Source of the DNA: Aureobasidium sp. EXF-3400
Taxonomy: Eukaryota; Ascomycota; Dothideomycetes; Dothideales; Saccotheciaceae
Length of the DNA stretch: 49,476 nt
Reading direction: 5' to 3'
Assembly (NCBI GenBank): GCA_024195585.1
Contig: SWBL01000362.1
Span: 1-49,476, forward strand
Position numbers and translations under genes: made by a program. Below are positions 20,274 to 29,002 of this stretch, in pieces. The first letter of the stretch is position 1. Every line of letters begins with the position of its first letter. The notes under the pieces were generated by a model. That model made no database searches, was not told where the DNA came from, and saw nothing but the letters and a program-made list of their open reading frames with translations.

Positions 20274-21326
20274 CTAAGGCAGGCTCCCAATGATACATGG
20301 CGTTGTGGAAGAGGGTTTGTCAGACGGTGACACTGCAGTAGAACCTTGCTGCACTGGCTTTTTGTCGAACGGATTCTTGAGAACCGGTTTCCATGGATGC
20401 TTCTTGGGAGGCTTTGAGGTCGCTGGTTTCTTATCAGACGGCGTAGTCTTACCAGAGGCTGGCTTCTGGCCTGGCGGTGGCTTATTCGTAGAAGGTGGTT
20501 TCTGGTCGGATGCTGGCGTCTTGTCGGGCGATGGTTTCTTGTCTGGCGGTGTCTTGCTGCCGGGAGTTGGCTTCTTGACAAAGGGGTTCTTGAGAGGCGA
20601 CTTCCATGGCGGCTTCGTGGGAGATGGATTAGACGGCTTTGGCTTCTTGTCTGGCGGTAGTTTCTTGCCTGATGGCGGCTTCTTGCCCACTGGCGGCTTC
20701 TTCTTCGGTGCAGGTTTCTTGTTGTCTGGCGGTGGTTTCTTTTTGAAAAGGTTCTTGACAATTGACTTCAATGAAGGCTTTGAAGAGTCTGGCTTCTTTT
20801 TGGGTGGTGCCTTCTTGTTGGGTTTCTTGTCATGGGCTTTGGTAGACCGCGGCTTGTTGTTAGGCTTCTTCTCAGGTTTTTTGACGGCTGGCGGCTTCTT
20901 GTCAGGGTGCTTGACCGGCGCTGGCTTCTTGTCGGGCTTCTTGGCTGGCGGTGGCGTTTTAGTCGGCGTCTTTGCAGGGGCTTTCTTTGCAGGAGTCTTC
21001 TTTGCTGGTGGTTTCGTGACTGGCGGCTTCTTGACTGGCGGCTTCTTGACTGGCGGCTTCTTGACTGGCGGCTTCTTGACTGGCGACTTCTTGACTGGCG
21101 GCTTCTTGACTGGCGGCTTCTTGACTAGCGGCTTCTTTGTAGATGGCTTTGCAGGCGGTTTCGACTTCTTGGGAGGTGGCTTCTTCACCGGTAACTTCTT
21201 GACAGGCTTCTTCTTGGGTAGTCTCACGCCCTTTTTGCCGGGCTTTTTGACGGGCTTCTTGACCAGCGGTTTTGGCTTTTTGGCAGGCGTCTTTGCAGTC
21301 TTCTTCGCAGGTTTCTTGGGAGGCAT
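20274..21326 (-). CDS. Lys/Pro-rich repeat protein, 350 aa
   Basis: ATG at 21326, then 350 codons dominated by Lys and Pro. Residues about 63-103 are a tandem of five-residue units (KKPPV). From about residue 190 a longer motif recurs three times: SLKSIVKNLFKKKP, then PWKSPLKNPFVKKP, then PWKPVLKNPFDKKP. No folded domain is apparent and the pI must be extreme. Histone-H1-tail-like (PAKKTPAKK) stretches suggest nucleic-acid or polyanion binding, but this is inference. The frame runs on past the TAG into a hydrophobic segment and a poly-Ser tract, so the true C-terminus is uncertain. The complementary plus-strand frame (Gly/Phe-rich) is taken as a shadow. It lies tail-to-head with Dsc3 on the same strand. 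Confidence 0.6.
   Translation of the reverse strand: MPPKKPAKKTAKTPAKKPKPLVKKPVKKPGKKGVRLPKKKPVKKLPVKKPPPKKSKPPAKPSTKKPLVKKPPVKKPPVKKSPVKKPPVKKPPVKKPPVKKPPVTKPPAKKTPAKKAPAKTPTKTPPPAKKPDKKPAPVKHPDKKPPAVKKPEKKPNNKPRSTKAHDKKPNKKAPPKKKPDSSKPSLKSIVKNLFKKKPPPDNKKPAPKKKPPVGKKPPSGKKLPPDKKPKPSNPSPTKPPWKSPLKNPFVKKPTPGSKTPPDKKPSPDKTPASDQKPPSTNKPPPGQKPASGKTTPSDKKPATSKPPKKHPWKPVLKNPFDKKPVQQGSTAVSPSDKPSSTTPCIIGSLP
21018..21137. repeat. 15-bp minisatellite, 8 copies
   Basis: Eight tandem units of GACTGGCGGCTTCTT (plus strand) start at 21018, 21033, 21048, 21063, 21078, 21093, 21108 and 21123. The fifth has GGCGAC and the eighth GACTAG in place of the consensus. The repeat keeps the frame of the Lys/Pro-rich protein. 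Near-identical units suggest recent slippage and likely length polymorphism. Confidence 0.9.
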
Positions 21327-21686
21327 ATGAATTGCTCCCCTAAGTTGATGATGGCCTTAGGATTGGATGGATGAATGTTTGATTGATGTGTGTGGATGTG
21401 AGCTTGACGGCGTGAACACGACGAAGCTCGTCAGATGAGATGACGAATCTCAGATGCTGCGAACGAGGAAGGAGCGGTGGAAATCAACCGAGGCTGCAAC
21501 TGTCCATACTCGAACGCATCTTCATCGTCGTCATCTGGCACGTGAAGAATTCGTTCTGCACCCTTTTACGGAATGCCAGAAGCTGCTACGACTAGCATAG
21601 CTTTACCAAAGATAACATTCTCCTGATGCGTGTGTGCAGCTGTGACTTTCATGGACTCTGGTACCCTTCTGAAGTCAACAATAGAC
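21327..21686. other. intergenic region, 360 bp
   Basis: Promoter of the Lys/Pro-rich gene and 3' region of Dsc3. No further feature seen. Confidence 0.4.
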
Positions 21687-22544
21687 TCAGGATGTAATTC
21701 TCAAGAAGCCAAAAGTAAGGTTAACCAGCAACCCACTGAGCACAGAGATTTGCATGCGTCTCGTCCAAATCCCTTCTTCACGCATCAACCAACACGCAGC
21801 CGCGATGGGCCAGAAGAAGCCCATGAGATTGCCCCAAAGCATATCCTCAAGCCCACCCTCTTCGTCCGATCCTGCTGCTCCGCCATTTGCAGCGTTTGTA
21901 GGGTCATTCTCGAGCCATCTTTCTTCGAGCGACCGAAGCTCGTCTCCTGTCGGCATCGTATCGGGAGTATGCGTATGTGCTTGGATGGCCATGAACTGTG
22001 CGCGAAGATTGGCTACATCGCCAGGGGAGAAGCCAGCTGAGAGGAGGCGGTCAAACCCACGAGGAGCAGGTGTGGACGAGGTAGTTGCAGCATCTTGCTT
22101 TGGCGCTGGAGCTATCTCAGCTTGAGCATCGGTCAAGAGTGCCTTGTCGGCATTCTCAGCAGCCTCTGCTTCGGAAGCAATGTCTCCTGGAGTGAGCGCG
22201 TCGCCGATTGAGCAGTGAATGTAGACCCTAGAGACGGTGCTCTCTGCAGGAGCCTTGCCTTTGACTTTGTCTTTTGCTCCAGCTAAATCATGTTTCGAAC
22301 GAGGAGGCGGCGGAGGGATGTTGATACACTTGGAAAGTGCCGTCGCATCGGGGAGCACCTTTCCTGCAGAGATGAGACGCAAACGATTCGCGGAGTATGA
22401 GGCAGGTAATTGCAATCTGATCTGTTGTCGCAGACCTAGCGGTGTGGTGAGTCTCGCGGAAGCGATCCTTATCACGACATCTGGAATAGCAGCGGTGAAC
22501 CGAATTACCAGGTCAACTGGCTGGTCGTGTGATGAGTTGCTCAT
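21687..22544 (-). CDS. dsc3: Dsc E3 ubiquitin ligase complex subunit 3
   Basis: Intronless, 285 aa. Residues about 10-115 form a ubiquitin-like domain: VDLVIRFTAAIPDVVIRI opens the fold and NRLRLISAGKVLPDATAL resembles the ubiquitin-like I..GK.L.D region. A variable Ala-rich linker follows. Then comes a conserved helical region (FDRLLSAGFSPGDVANLRAQ) and a C-terminal hairpin of two membrane helices (about 235-255 and 264-281). This is the Dsc3/DUF2407 architecture. In fission yeast and Aspergillus the Golgi/ER Dsc complex ubiquitinates membrane substrates and is needed for SREBP cleavage and hypoxia adaptation; Dsc3 is its Ubl-domain subunit. The ATG at 22544 is the first in frame. It is divergent from the Dabb gene, 293 bp away. 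Confidence 0.88.
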   Translation of the reverse strand: MSNSSHDQPVDLVIRFTAAIPDVVIRIASARLTTPLGLRQQIRLQLPASYSANRLRLISAGKVLPDATALSKCINIPPPPPRSKHDLAGAKDKVKGKAPAESTVSRVYIHCSIGDALTPGDIASEAEAAENADKALLTDAQAEIAPAPKQDAATTSSTPAPRGFDRLLSAGFSPGDVANLRAQFMAIQAHTHTPDTMPTGDELRSLEERWLENDPTNAANGGAAGSDEEGGLEDMLWGNLMGFFWPIAAACWLMREEGIWTRRMQISVLSGLLVNLTFGFLRITS

Positions 22545-22837
22545 CGTGTCGTCTATGTATACGATATCGATGTTCGGCCACAGTCGTGTCTACAATATGT
22601 TTTACGCGTTAGCAACGCGCTTCTCTATCTCTTTAACATGATTAGAGGTGGAAATGAAGTGACCGTCTTTGCGACAAGATGCTTGGTGTCGGAATGAATT
22701 GGAGAGGACATCTCGGGCATGTCTTAACTCCGAAAGCTAAACGTCATCAATATCAAGATGTGCCTCATCTGCATCTCGACCTCTACTCGAGTTTGCAAAG
22801 GATCAACTATCCAAGGCTACTTGTTCAGATCCTCAAG
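22545..22837. promoter_or_regulatory. divergent promoter region, DSC3 / Dabb gene
   Basis: A 293-bp head-to-head spacer. It must carry the upstream elements of both genes. No strong motif was picked out. Confidence 0.4.
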
Positions 22838-23276
22838 ATGCCGATCGTACACATTGTTTTGTTCAAGTTCAAGGAAGGCACCGAGCCCACGGTGGTCAAG
22901 GATGTACGTGAAGCTTCGTTGATACTCAGTTGTATGGCAATCACTAACATCAATACGCACAAGATCTGCAACCGTATGATTGGACTCAAAAACACTTGCA
23001 TCCATCCCCAGACACAGAAGCCGTACATGCGATCGTATGGAGGAGGCAAGAACAACAGTCCGGAGGGAGCTGCAGTAAGTCCATCGAACCGGACCAGGGT
23101 TACTCTGCTAACTAGTACAGCATGGCCTCCAGTACGGATTCGTTTCGGAGTTTGACTCAGAGGCCGACAGAGATTACTACCTGAACAAGGACCCATCCCA
23201 TCTAAAGTTTGTCGAAGATGTGGGCAAGATTGTCGACTCGGCTACCGTATTTGACTACGAACAGGGTGTCCTGTGA
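22838..23276 (+). CDS. stress-response A/B barrel (Dabb) domain protein
   Basis: Exons 22838-22903, 22964-23074 and 23121-23276, with introns of 60 and 46 nt; 110 aa, all phase 0. The whole protein is one ferredoxin-like Dabb domain. It has MPIVHIVLFKFKEGTEP (strand 1 with the conserved H-x3-FKFK), then CNRMIGLKNTCIHPQTQKPY and a GGKNNSPEG loop. It ends with FVSEFDSEADRDYYLNKDPS and HLKFV near the C-terminus. Dabb proteins dimerise into a beta-barrel. Some are plant stress proteins, others are polyketide cyclases. In fungi this short form is an uncharacterised cytosolic protein. The splice model restores family order and length exactly. Confidence 0.87.
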
Positions 23277-23688
23277 TGAGACGAGCAGGCATGGCGATGA
23301 AGAATGTCGGGTGTAATCTCATGTATGCGCATGATTGGTGAAGTGCGGCATGAATGCACAATACTTCCTAAACCCATATGACGGCCGCTTAGAGATTTTA
23401 TGTTAAGTTTCTTTCATGATCACACTTGTGTTTCGTACAGTAAATGTTCACGTCCTTGCACCAGGGTTATCGCTGAGGGAGAAGGTTGACTGTTGAGCAC
23501 AGCGTTGACAACAATATTTTGCTTGCTCCAGGCTGCCAAGACCGACGTCCAGAAATCGTTATGGACTTTTGGATAGACAGTCGGATACGACGACTTGGTC
23601 TGCGCATTGTGCTTGGGCCGAACAACTTCGACTCGATTCAATAGACTACATGCTGTTTCTCAAATCCACACACATCTATACGACCACA
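23277..23688. other. intergenic region, 412 bp
   Basis: Dabb gene 3' region and promoter/5' UTR of the bL28m gene. The bL28m frame is open upstream to 23569, but its first good ATG is at 23689. Nothing else seen. Confidence 0.4.
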
Positions 23689-24414
23689 ATGTTCGCCTCT
23701 CTCAGGCCTCAGTGCCTCCACGCAGCGCCCGCCGCTCGCACCTTCACAAGCAGCGCAAGCCTCGCCTGGAAATCACACAAGAACGCACTCGCAGAAGTGC
23801 ACGCCAACCTACCACCATACCCACATGGACGCGCACTATGGTTCAAGCAAGCCGACAAGGGTCTCTATGGCGGTCAGCGCATCCAGTTCGGCAACAACGT
23901 ATCACGCAAGACCGAGATCAAGACACGAAGGAGCTGGTACCCCAACATCAAGCGCAAGGCTCTGTTTTCTAAGGCTCTGAACCGTCGCATCCGTGTTCGT
24001 GTTAGCACCAGAGTCATGCGCACAATCGACAAAGTCGGAGGCCTGGACGAGTACTTGCTGGGAGAAAAGTCGGCACGCATCAAGACGCTAGGCATGGAGG
24101 GTTGGAGGTTGCGTTGCATGGTCATGGCCACAAAGACTGTACAGGACCGCTTCAACCAGCAGAGACGCGCGCTGGGTCTGCCCGAGGTTGACTACGAACT
24201 CTTGGCCACCGAGCTCAACCAGCTGCCTGATGAATTGCTCGACGCCGAGATGTCAGGAGAGCCTCTTGAGTTTGGAGTCGAGGAGGAGCAAGGAGAAGGG
24301 TTTGAATCTGTCGATGTTCTTGGTGGTGGTGAAGCAGCAGAAACCAGCAGACCAGAGCAATTCCAGCAAAGGGTGGATGAGGCTCTCTCCAAGAACTGGG
24401 AGCAAGCAAGGTAA
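23689..24414 (+). CDS. mrpl24: mitochondrial large ribosomal subunit protein bL28m
   Basis: Intronless, 241 aa from ATG at 23689. The N-terminal leader (MFASLRPQCLHAAPAARTFT) is Arg/Ala/Ser-rich without acidic residues, as in mitochondrial presequences. The L28 core spans about residues 50-125: GLYGGQRIQFGNNVSRKTEI, then TRRSWYPNIKRKALFSKALN. It includes the hallmark GN.VS..... KT.R.W.PN..... pattern. A fungal-specific C-terminal extension of about 100 residues follows, acidic toward the end. bL28 sits on the large mitoribosomal subunit. The symbol follows yeast MRPL24. Confidence 0.93.
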   Translation: MFASLRPQCLHAAPAARTFTSSASLAWKSHKNALAEVHANLPPYPHGRALWFKQADKGLYGGQRIQFGNNVSRKTEIKTRRSWYPNIKRKALFSKALNRRIRVRVSTRVMRTIDKVGGLDEYLLGEKSARIKTLGMEGWRLRCMVMATKTVQDRFNQQRRALGLPEVDYELLATELNQLPDELLDAEMSGEPLEFGVEEEQGEGFESVDVLGGGEAAETSRPEQFQQRVDEALSKNWEQAR

Positions 24415-24828
24415 AGAAGTCATGGGATTGGTGTTTCTTTTCATGTACATTAGGATTGGAGCAAATACTGTACAATTTGATCGCTCTGGGATGGACAATT
24501 CCTAAGACAAGACAACCAAAATGCGGCCTCGATCATATCTGGTGTCTACTGACGAGTGAGGCTTGGGGGTTGACGTAGCGAATGAGGAACAGGTACTCCG
24601 TAACGATACGCAAATTTATGAGCAGTATCACGTATATGATATGGACAGGGTGACTGCGGAGAAGGAGTTGTTCCAAGCAGCTCGGCCAAGCTCGCTCCCC
24701 ATGACGCGCGGTGAATTGCAGGGAGACGGCCAACAATTTGTCTACAAAGACGAAACGAACGAGTGGACGAGGAGTCGCTTAGGAAGACGCATGACTTGAC
24801 ACGCATTGAACGACTCGTCCTGCTTATA
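24415..24828. other. intergenic region, 414 bp
   Basis: bL28m 3' region and promoter of the type II membrane protein gene. No other feature seen. Confidence 0.4.
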
Positions 24829-26700
24829 ATGGCACCACGCACATACAACCCATGTTCCTACCTGCCGCGGCGGCTGCAGATAGTGACCAGCCTGGCAGTA
24901 TTTGTCCTCTTCTGCATAGTCCTGTTCGGCCAGTCAACCGTCGACGTACCCTATCGCGATGAAGTCAACCAAGGCGCGCGAAAAGTCTCGTCATACCTAC
25001 CCAAGACACCAAGTCTCCCACAAGGCCTCAACATATTCAAGTCACCGGCACATTCACCACCTCCCGAGCAGGCCAACAGTACCAGCGGCGAGGCACGATG
25101 GTTCTCCGACTGGAAGTGGATGAACCCCTTCTCATCATCCATCACCCTCGACGAGAACAGGGCGGTGCTGCCGCCTCACGCAAAAAGACCCCCGGTCTAC
25201 ACATACTTTGACGCCGACTGGTACAAGGACGAAACATCGCTCGAGTCTGTCCACCATCTTCTTTTGATCTGGAGACGCGCTTGGTGGGCCCAAGGCTTCA
25301 AACCCGTCGTCCTGGGTCGCCCTGAAGCCATGAACAACCCTTTGTATGCAAAGATGGCCAATCTGGAGCTGGAAGACGAGCTCAAGACGGACGTCATGCG
25401 CTGGCTCGCATGGGGCAACATGGGCACCGGTGTTATGGCCAACTACGTCGCATTACCCATGGCACCACACAACGATCCCCTGCTGGCCTACCTGCGACGT
25501 GGTGAATATCCTCAGCTCACGCGATACGACGGTCTGGAGAGTGGCCTGTTTGACGGCCCTAAGGATCAGATCAACAAGGCTATCGAACAAGTCCTCAACG
25601 CTAAGAAGCCCATCAAGGCCAAGTCGGTTATCGATATGCTAGACAAGGATATCATCCACGTCGACAATAACCAGAAAGCCATCGCCTTCTATTCGAGCAA
25701 GAACATCAACAAGTACTACAAGCCTATTGCTGAGAAGCTGGCATCTGACGACAAGAACGTGAGCCGTGACGGCCTGCGTCTGCTGCCTCAACTCATCATT
25801 TCTCACCTGCACACAACCTGGCAGAATTCCTTTGGCGGCGGCATCGCTGTCTTGAAGCCCCTGCCAGATCACATGTTCACTCTGGTCAAACCCGCCATCG
25901 AACTTGCTCGCAACCTGTCACAGTGCACCGAATCACCCCAGCCTGCTTCTTGCCCACCAAATCGCGAAAAGTGTGTTCCCTGTGTAAGCAGCCATCCACT
26001 CCGCATCAGCCAGCCAATGTTCTTCCGCAACACCTCGGATCTCTTCACCATCGGCACTGTACCCCATCCCTACACCATGGCATCTCTTCAACATCAAACC
26101 GACTCTCTGACCGTCCGTTTCATCCGCCGCACAACAAAACGTGACGAATGGCTACTGGCCGCGACAAAAGAGTTTTTGGGCACAGGCATGAGCAGTTTCG
26201 CCCGTATCCCTCACATCAAGGACGCTGTTGCATCTGACTACGGAAGCGCTCGCTCCCTCTGGCTAACGCCCGAGAACCTTGCCGAGGAAAACAACGTCCA
26301 ATTGCATCGCGATCTTGCCTGGTCGCTAGGCTTCCCTGTTCCCACCCTCGAATCCACACTCGACAATGGCCGATCAGAAACTCCCGTACCAGGCCCCGAG
26401 CGCCGTCCTCCCGCTCCCAAGCCCGAGGGCAAAATCCCCGACCCCGTTGAACTCGTGCACGAAGGCAGACTCCTGGAAAAGGCAAGACTGGTCTTGAAGA
26501 GCAAAGGTCCTCGCAACAGTATTCCCATCCGTGACGCTGTGGAAGCTTGGAACCTGGCTGATACCGAGGTGTGGAGGTTTGTGCGTGCCTGGAATGCCAG
26601 AAGAAGTGTCGAGAGGAGAAAGTGGGAGGATGAGGAAAAGGCCTTTGCAGGTACTGAGGGCAGCAAAGGTAGCTGGAGTCGTTGGTTTGACAGAGATTGA
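24829..26700 (+). CDS. unrecognised type II membrane protein, glycosyltransferase-like layout
   Basis: 623 aa from ATG at 24829; the frame is open 22 codons further up to an ATG at 24763, but MAPRTYNP gives a normal short cytosolic tail. One membrane anchor (IVTSLAVFVLFCIVLFG, about residues 19-37) is followed by a Ser/Pro stem and a large luminal-type domain. That domain starts at PPVYTYFDADWY (about 122). The segment RRAWWAQGFKPVVLGRPEAM, then the Trp-rich MRWLAWGNMGTGVMANYVAL, recall Golgi glycosyltransferases that have a short Rossmann-type N-terminal strand and a D-x-D motif (here DAD). I cannot assign a family. Two Cys pairs near residues 365-390 could form disulfides. The C-terminal 100 residues are Pro/charged. 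The catalytic role is inference. Confidence 0.75.
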   Translation: MAPRTYNPCSYLPRRLQIVTSLAVFVLFCIVLFGQSTVDVPYRDEVNQGARKVSSYLPKTPSLPQGLNIFKSPAHSPPPEQANSTSGEARWFSDWKWMNPFSSSITLDENRAVLPPHAKRPPVYTYFDADWYKDETSLESVHHLLLIWRRAWWAQGFKPVVLGRPEAMNNPLYAKMANLELEDELKTDVMRWLAWGNMGTGVMANYVALPMAPHNDPLLAYLRRGEYPQLTRYDGLESGLFDGPKDQINKAIEQVLNAKKPIKAKSVIDMLDKDIIHVDNNQKAIAFYSSKNINKYYKPIAEKLASDDKNVSRDGLRLLPQLIISHLHTTWQNSFGGGIAVLKPLPDHMFTLVKPAIELARNLSQCTESPQPASCPPNREKCVPCVSSHPLRISQPMFFRNTSDLFTIGTVPHPYTMASLQHQTDSLTVRFIRRTTKRDEWLLAATKEFLGTGMSSFARIPHIKDAVASDYGSARSLWLTPENLAEENNVQLHRDLAWSLGFPVPTLESTLDNGRSETPVPGPERRPPAPKPEGKIPDPVELVHEGRLLEKARLVLKSKGPRNSIPIRDAVEAWNLADTEVWRFVRAWNARRSVERRKWEDEEKAFAGTEGSKGSWSRWFDRD

Positions 26701-26900
26701 AGTGATCAGGCATATGTAGCGTTTTAGCAGAGTAATTTTCTGGGTATGTTTGGTCTGTATAGATTTTCTTCTTGCCTTGAGTATTTTTTGCCTCCTTCTC
26801 TTTTAACGCCATGCTGCGAGGTCAACGTGTCCAACTTCCAAACGAGAAACTGTGTAGTTCTTTGACAATCCATGTCGCATGTAGTTTCAATGACAACACC

Positions 26901-27828
26901 CTACACCTCACGATACTCAACAACCGACGGCTTCCCAATCCACCCCTTGACCTTTTCTAAATCGCCCAAAACATTTTCATTCCCCAGCACCTGCAACCTC
27001 AACTCCAACTCTCCAAAGTAATTCGCCTCTGCACTCGTCCTCACGAATCCCACACTCTCAAACAAAGCGATGCTCTTGAAATTTTCGGCATTGATTTTCA
27101 CACGTAAGTATCGTAAATGTGCTTGTTTGTCTTTACTGCATTCATTTAGGATTGCAGAGGTGTTGCTGAGGACATAGTGTAGGAAAGCTAGTAAGGAGGC
27201 ACGACCGTGTCCTTTGCGGTGTTGGGATTTTACTGCTATCATGAGTTCGATCTCACCGAGGATGGATTTGGTGGTAGTGGCGGAGGTTGCATCTTCGTCC
27301 TCATCCTCCTCGTCGTCGTCATTGAGAAAAAGGTTTATGTCGCCGAGCATGAGGGAGGGCGCATCGTCTTGTTTCGGCGTGATGGTTGTAGGTATGGCAG
27401 AGGGAGGCAGACAGGCGATAAAGGTCAGTTTGTCAGGGTCCTGGCGCCAGGAACGTTGCATGTCGTATTCTTCGGGGAGGCTCAGAGGTTCGGAGGCCGT
27501 GAGCTCTTGGAGTTCCTTTTTCGTGATTTTGTTGGTATTTATTTCTTTTCCATCTTGTGTCTTGGGTGTGGATAGAGATGGGGCATGTGGATTTACAGGA
27601 TAGGAAGAAAGTAAAAAGAGTGTGCAAGGAGAATAGAAGGTGCAGGTATAATGATGCAGACTTACCTCGTCTTTCATCCATTCATGATATGCGGGCACAT
27701 GATGTTCGCTGTATGGACACAGTAAAATCTGAGGGGTTACCAATGCTGCGAGCACACACGTTCAGATCACAATCTATACAGTACAAGATCACATGTAGCC
27801 TCTTACCTGTGTGCTCGTTAAGCAACAT
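26901..27828 (-). CDS. NAT9-like GNAT N-acetyltransferase
   Basis: Exons (minus) 27828-27807, 27745-27666 and 27515-26901; 238 aa. The 22-nt first exon supplies MLLNEHTA, joined to LVTPQILLCPYSEHHVPAYHEWMKDE. The second intron (27516-27665, 150 nt) has no stop in frame, so a naive frame reads through it. Removing it brings ELQELTASEPLSLPEEYDMQ next to KDE, which is the NAT9 order. The acetyl-CoA loop is HRKGHGRA, near residue 132; the usual leading Arg/Gln is His. FESVGF near the end is the typical GNAT motif B. An Asp/Glu-rich insertion (about 95-107) is unusual. NAT9 proteins are N-acetyltransferase homologues; the substrate here is unknown. Confidence 0.85.
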
Positions 27829-29002
27829 GACGAGATTGTATCTGGAAACCACATTGGATGGAAGCCGCACTCCTCATCCAAGTTTCTCTCGCGCTTGCTG
27901 CCAAGGCTGGTCGTCCAGAATTATCGAAAAAGAGTTTCGCAACGTGTCGTCATGCTTTCCTCGTCGTGGGTCTCCTCTCCCAAATCATTCCGGTTGGTCC
28001 TCGCTATTTGTATACCGCCATTCCTTCGATAATGTTTGGTCGTCGTTTCCTCGCACAACGCCTGAGAGTAAACTTGTTTCCTCCAATGCAAACAGATGCT
28101 ATACTCCGCGATTTGAGACCCTTCCCCTCATTGAGTTTGACACTTTAACCAGGCTCAAGGTTTCAGCGTGTTTAGTAATCTGGCAGTTCCACCGAGATCA
28201 TAGAGTTTATACTTCGACAGATCTCCATAAAGTTTATATTCGATGCTTAATCGTTTGGCTGATCTCTACATACCTTGTTTCTTCGACGGGTCCTCTTGAC
28301 CCATGAAGTATCCCGCCCGTACATTCTACCCATGGTCCCTTTGCTTTTCGCCCGCTTGTACCTTCTCCTCCTTATCTCTTCGCACAGTTCTCGGGGGCTT
28401 AACTCTCGGAGGGCCCTGCCGTCTTTGCATTGGCCGTTCCAAGCACTAGCTCTAAATTCTTGTTGCTATGCACTCGTGGCTCGCAAGTCATGACTCGTTG
28501 CGTGCGTAATTCATTGCGCATCCTACGCTTCTTACAAAGCAAGGAACGGGTTCGCAACTACCCCTGTCACCAGTCGGGGACACGGACAGCGGGTTTTAAG
28601 GCTAGCCTTAACCGCTTAACCCGCCAAAGAAAACGTTCATCTTATATGTGGGAACATATGCAACAAGATACCGAAACATGCAACTCGCTTTCGATCCCGG
28701 GCTCTGGTCCTTTCGCTACACCCTCAACGCTCTTGAAGAAGCCGGAATCCTGCGCTATGGCTAGGTGCAGGTCTAATTACCTTGGTCAACATGCTAGATG
28801 TCCTGAGCAATAGGGGCGTTGGCCCTGCATTCATTTTTCTACGATACGTTGAATAAGGCTGGATACGGTTGAAGGGGAAATATTTGGAATGCTTATTCAT
28901 TATTCGGTTTCGTTAGGAGTATTGTCTTGTTTCCTCCATATGCAAAAGATATGAAGAATGATGTGATCTTCTTTTGCCCTGCGAGAGTCGGTAACCAAGA
29001 GC
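27829..29002. other. intergenic region, 1.2 kb
   Basis: NAT9-like promoter and 3' region of the Zn2Cys6 gene. Frames such as 27858-28148 and 28430-28813 (plus) show no domain and overlap others. No repeat or RNA gene recognised. Confidence 0.4.

Noticed and set aside
20290..21330. 346-codon plus-strand Gly/Phe-rich frame
   Set aside because: It is the exact complement of the Lys/Pro repeat frame, so repeats keep both strands open. The minus strand has a clear ATG start and classic low-complexity basic composition.
28430..28813. 127-codon plus-strand frame
   Set aside because: Arg/Ser/Cys scatter typical of random frames; no domain or neighbour support.
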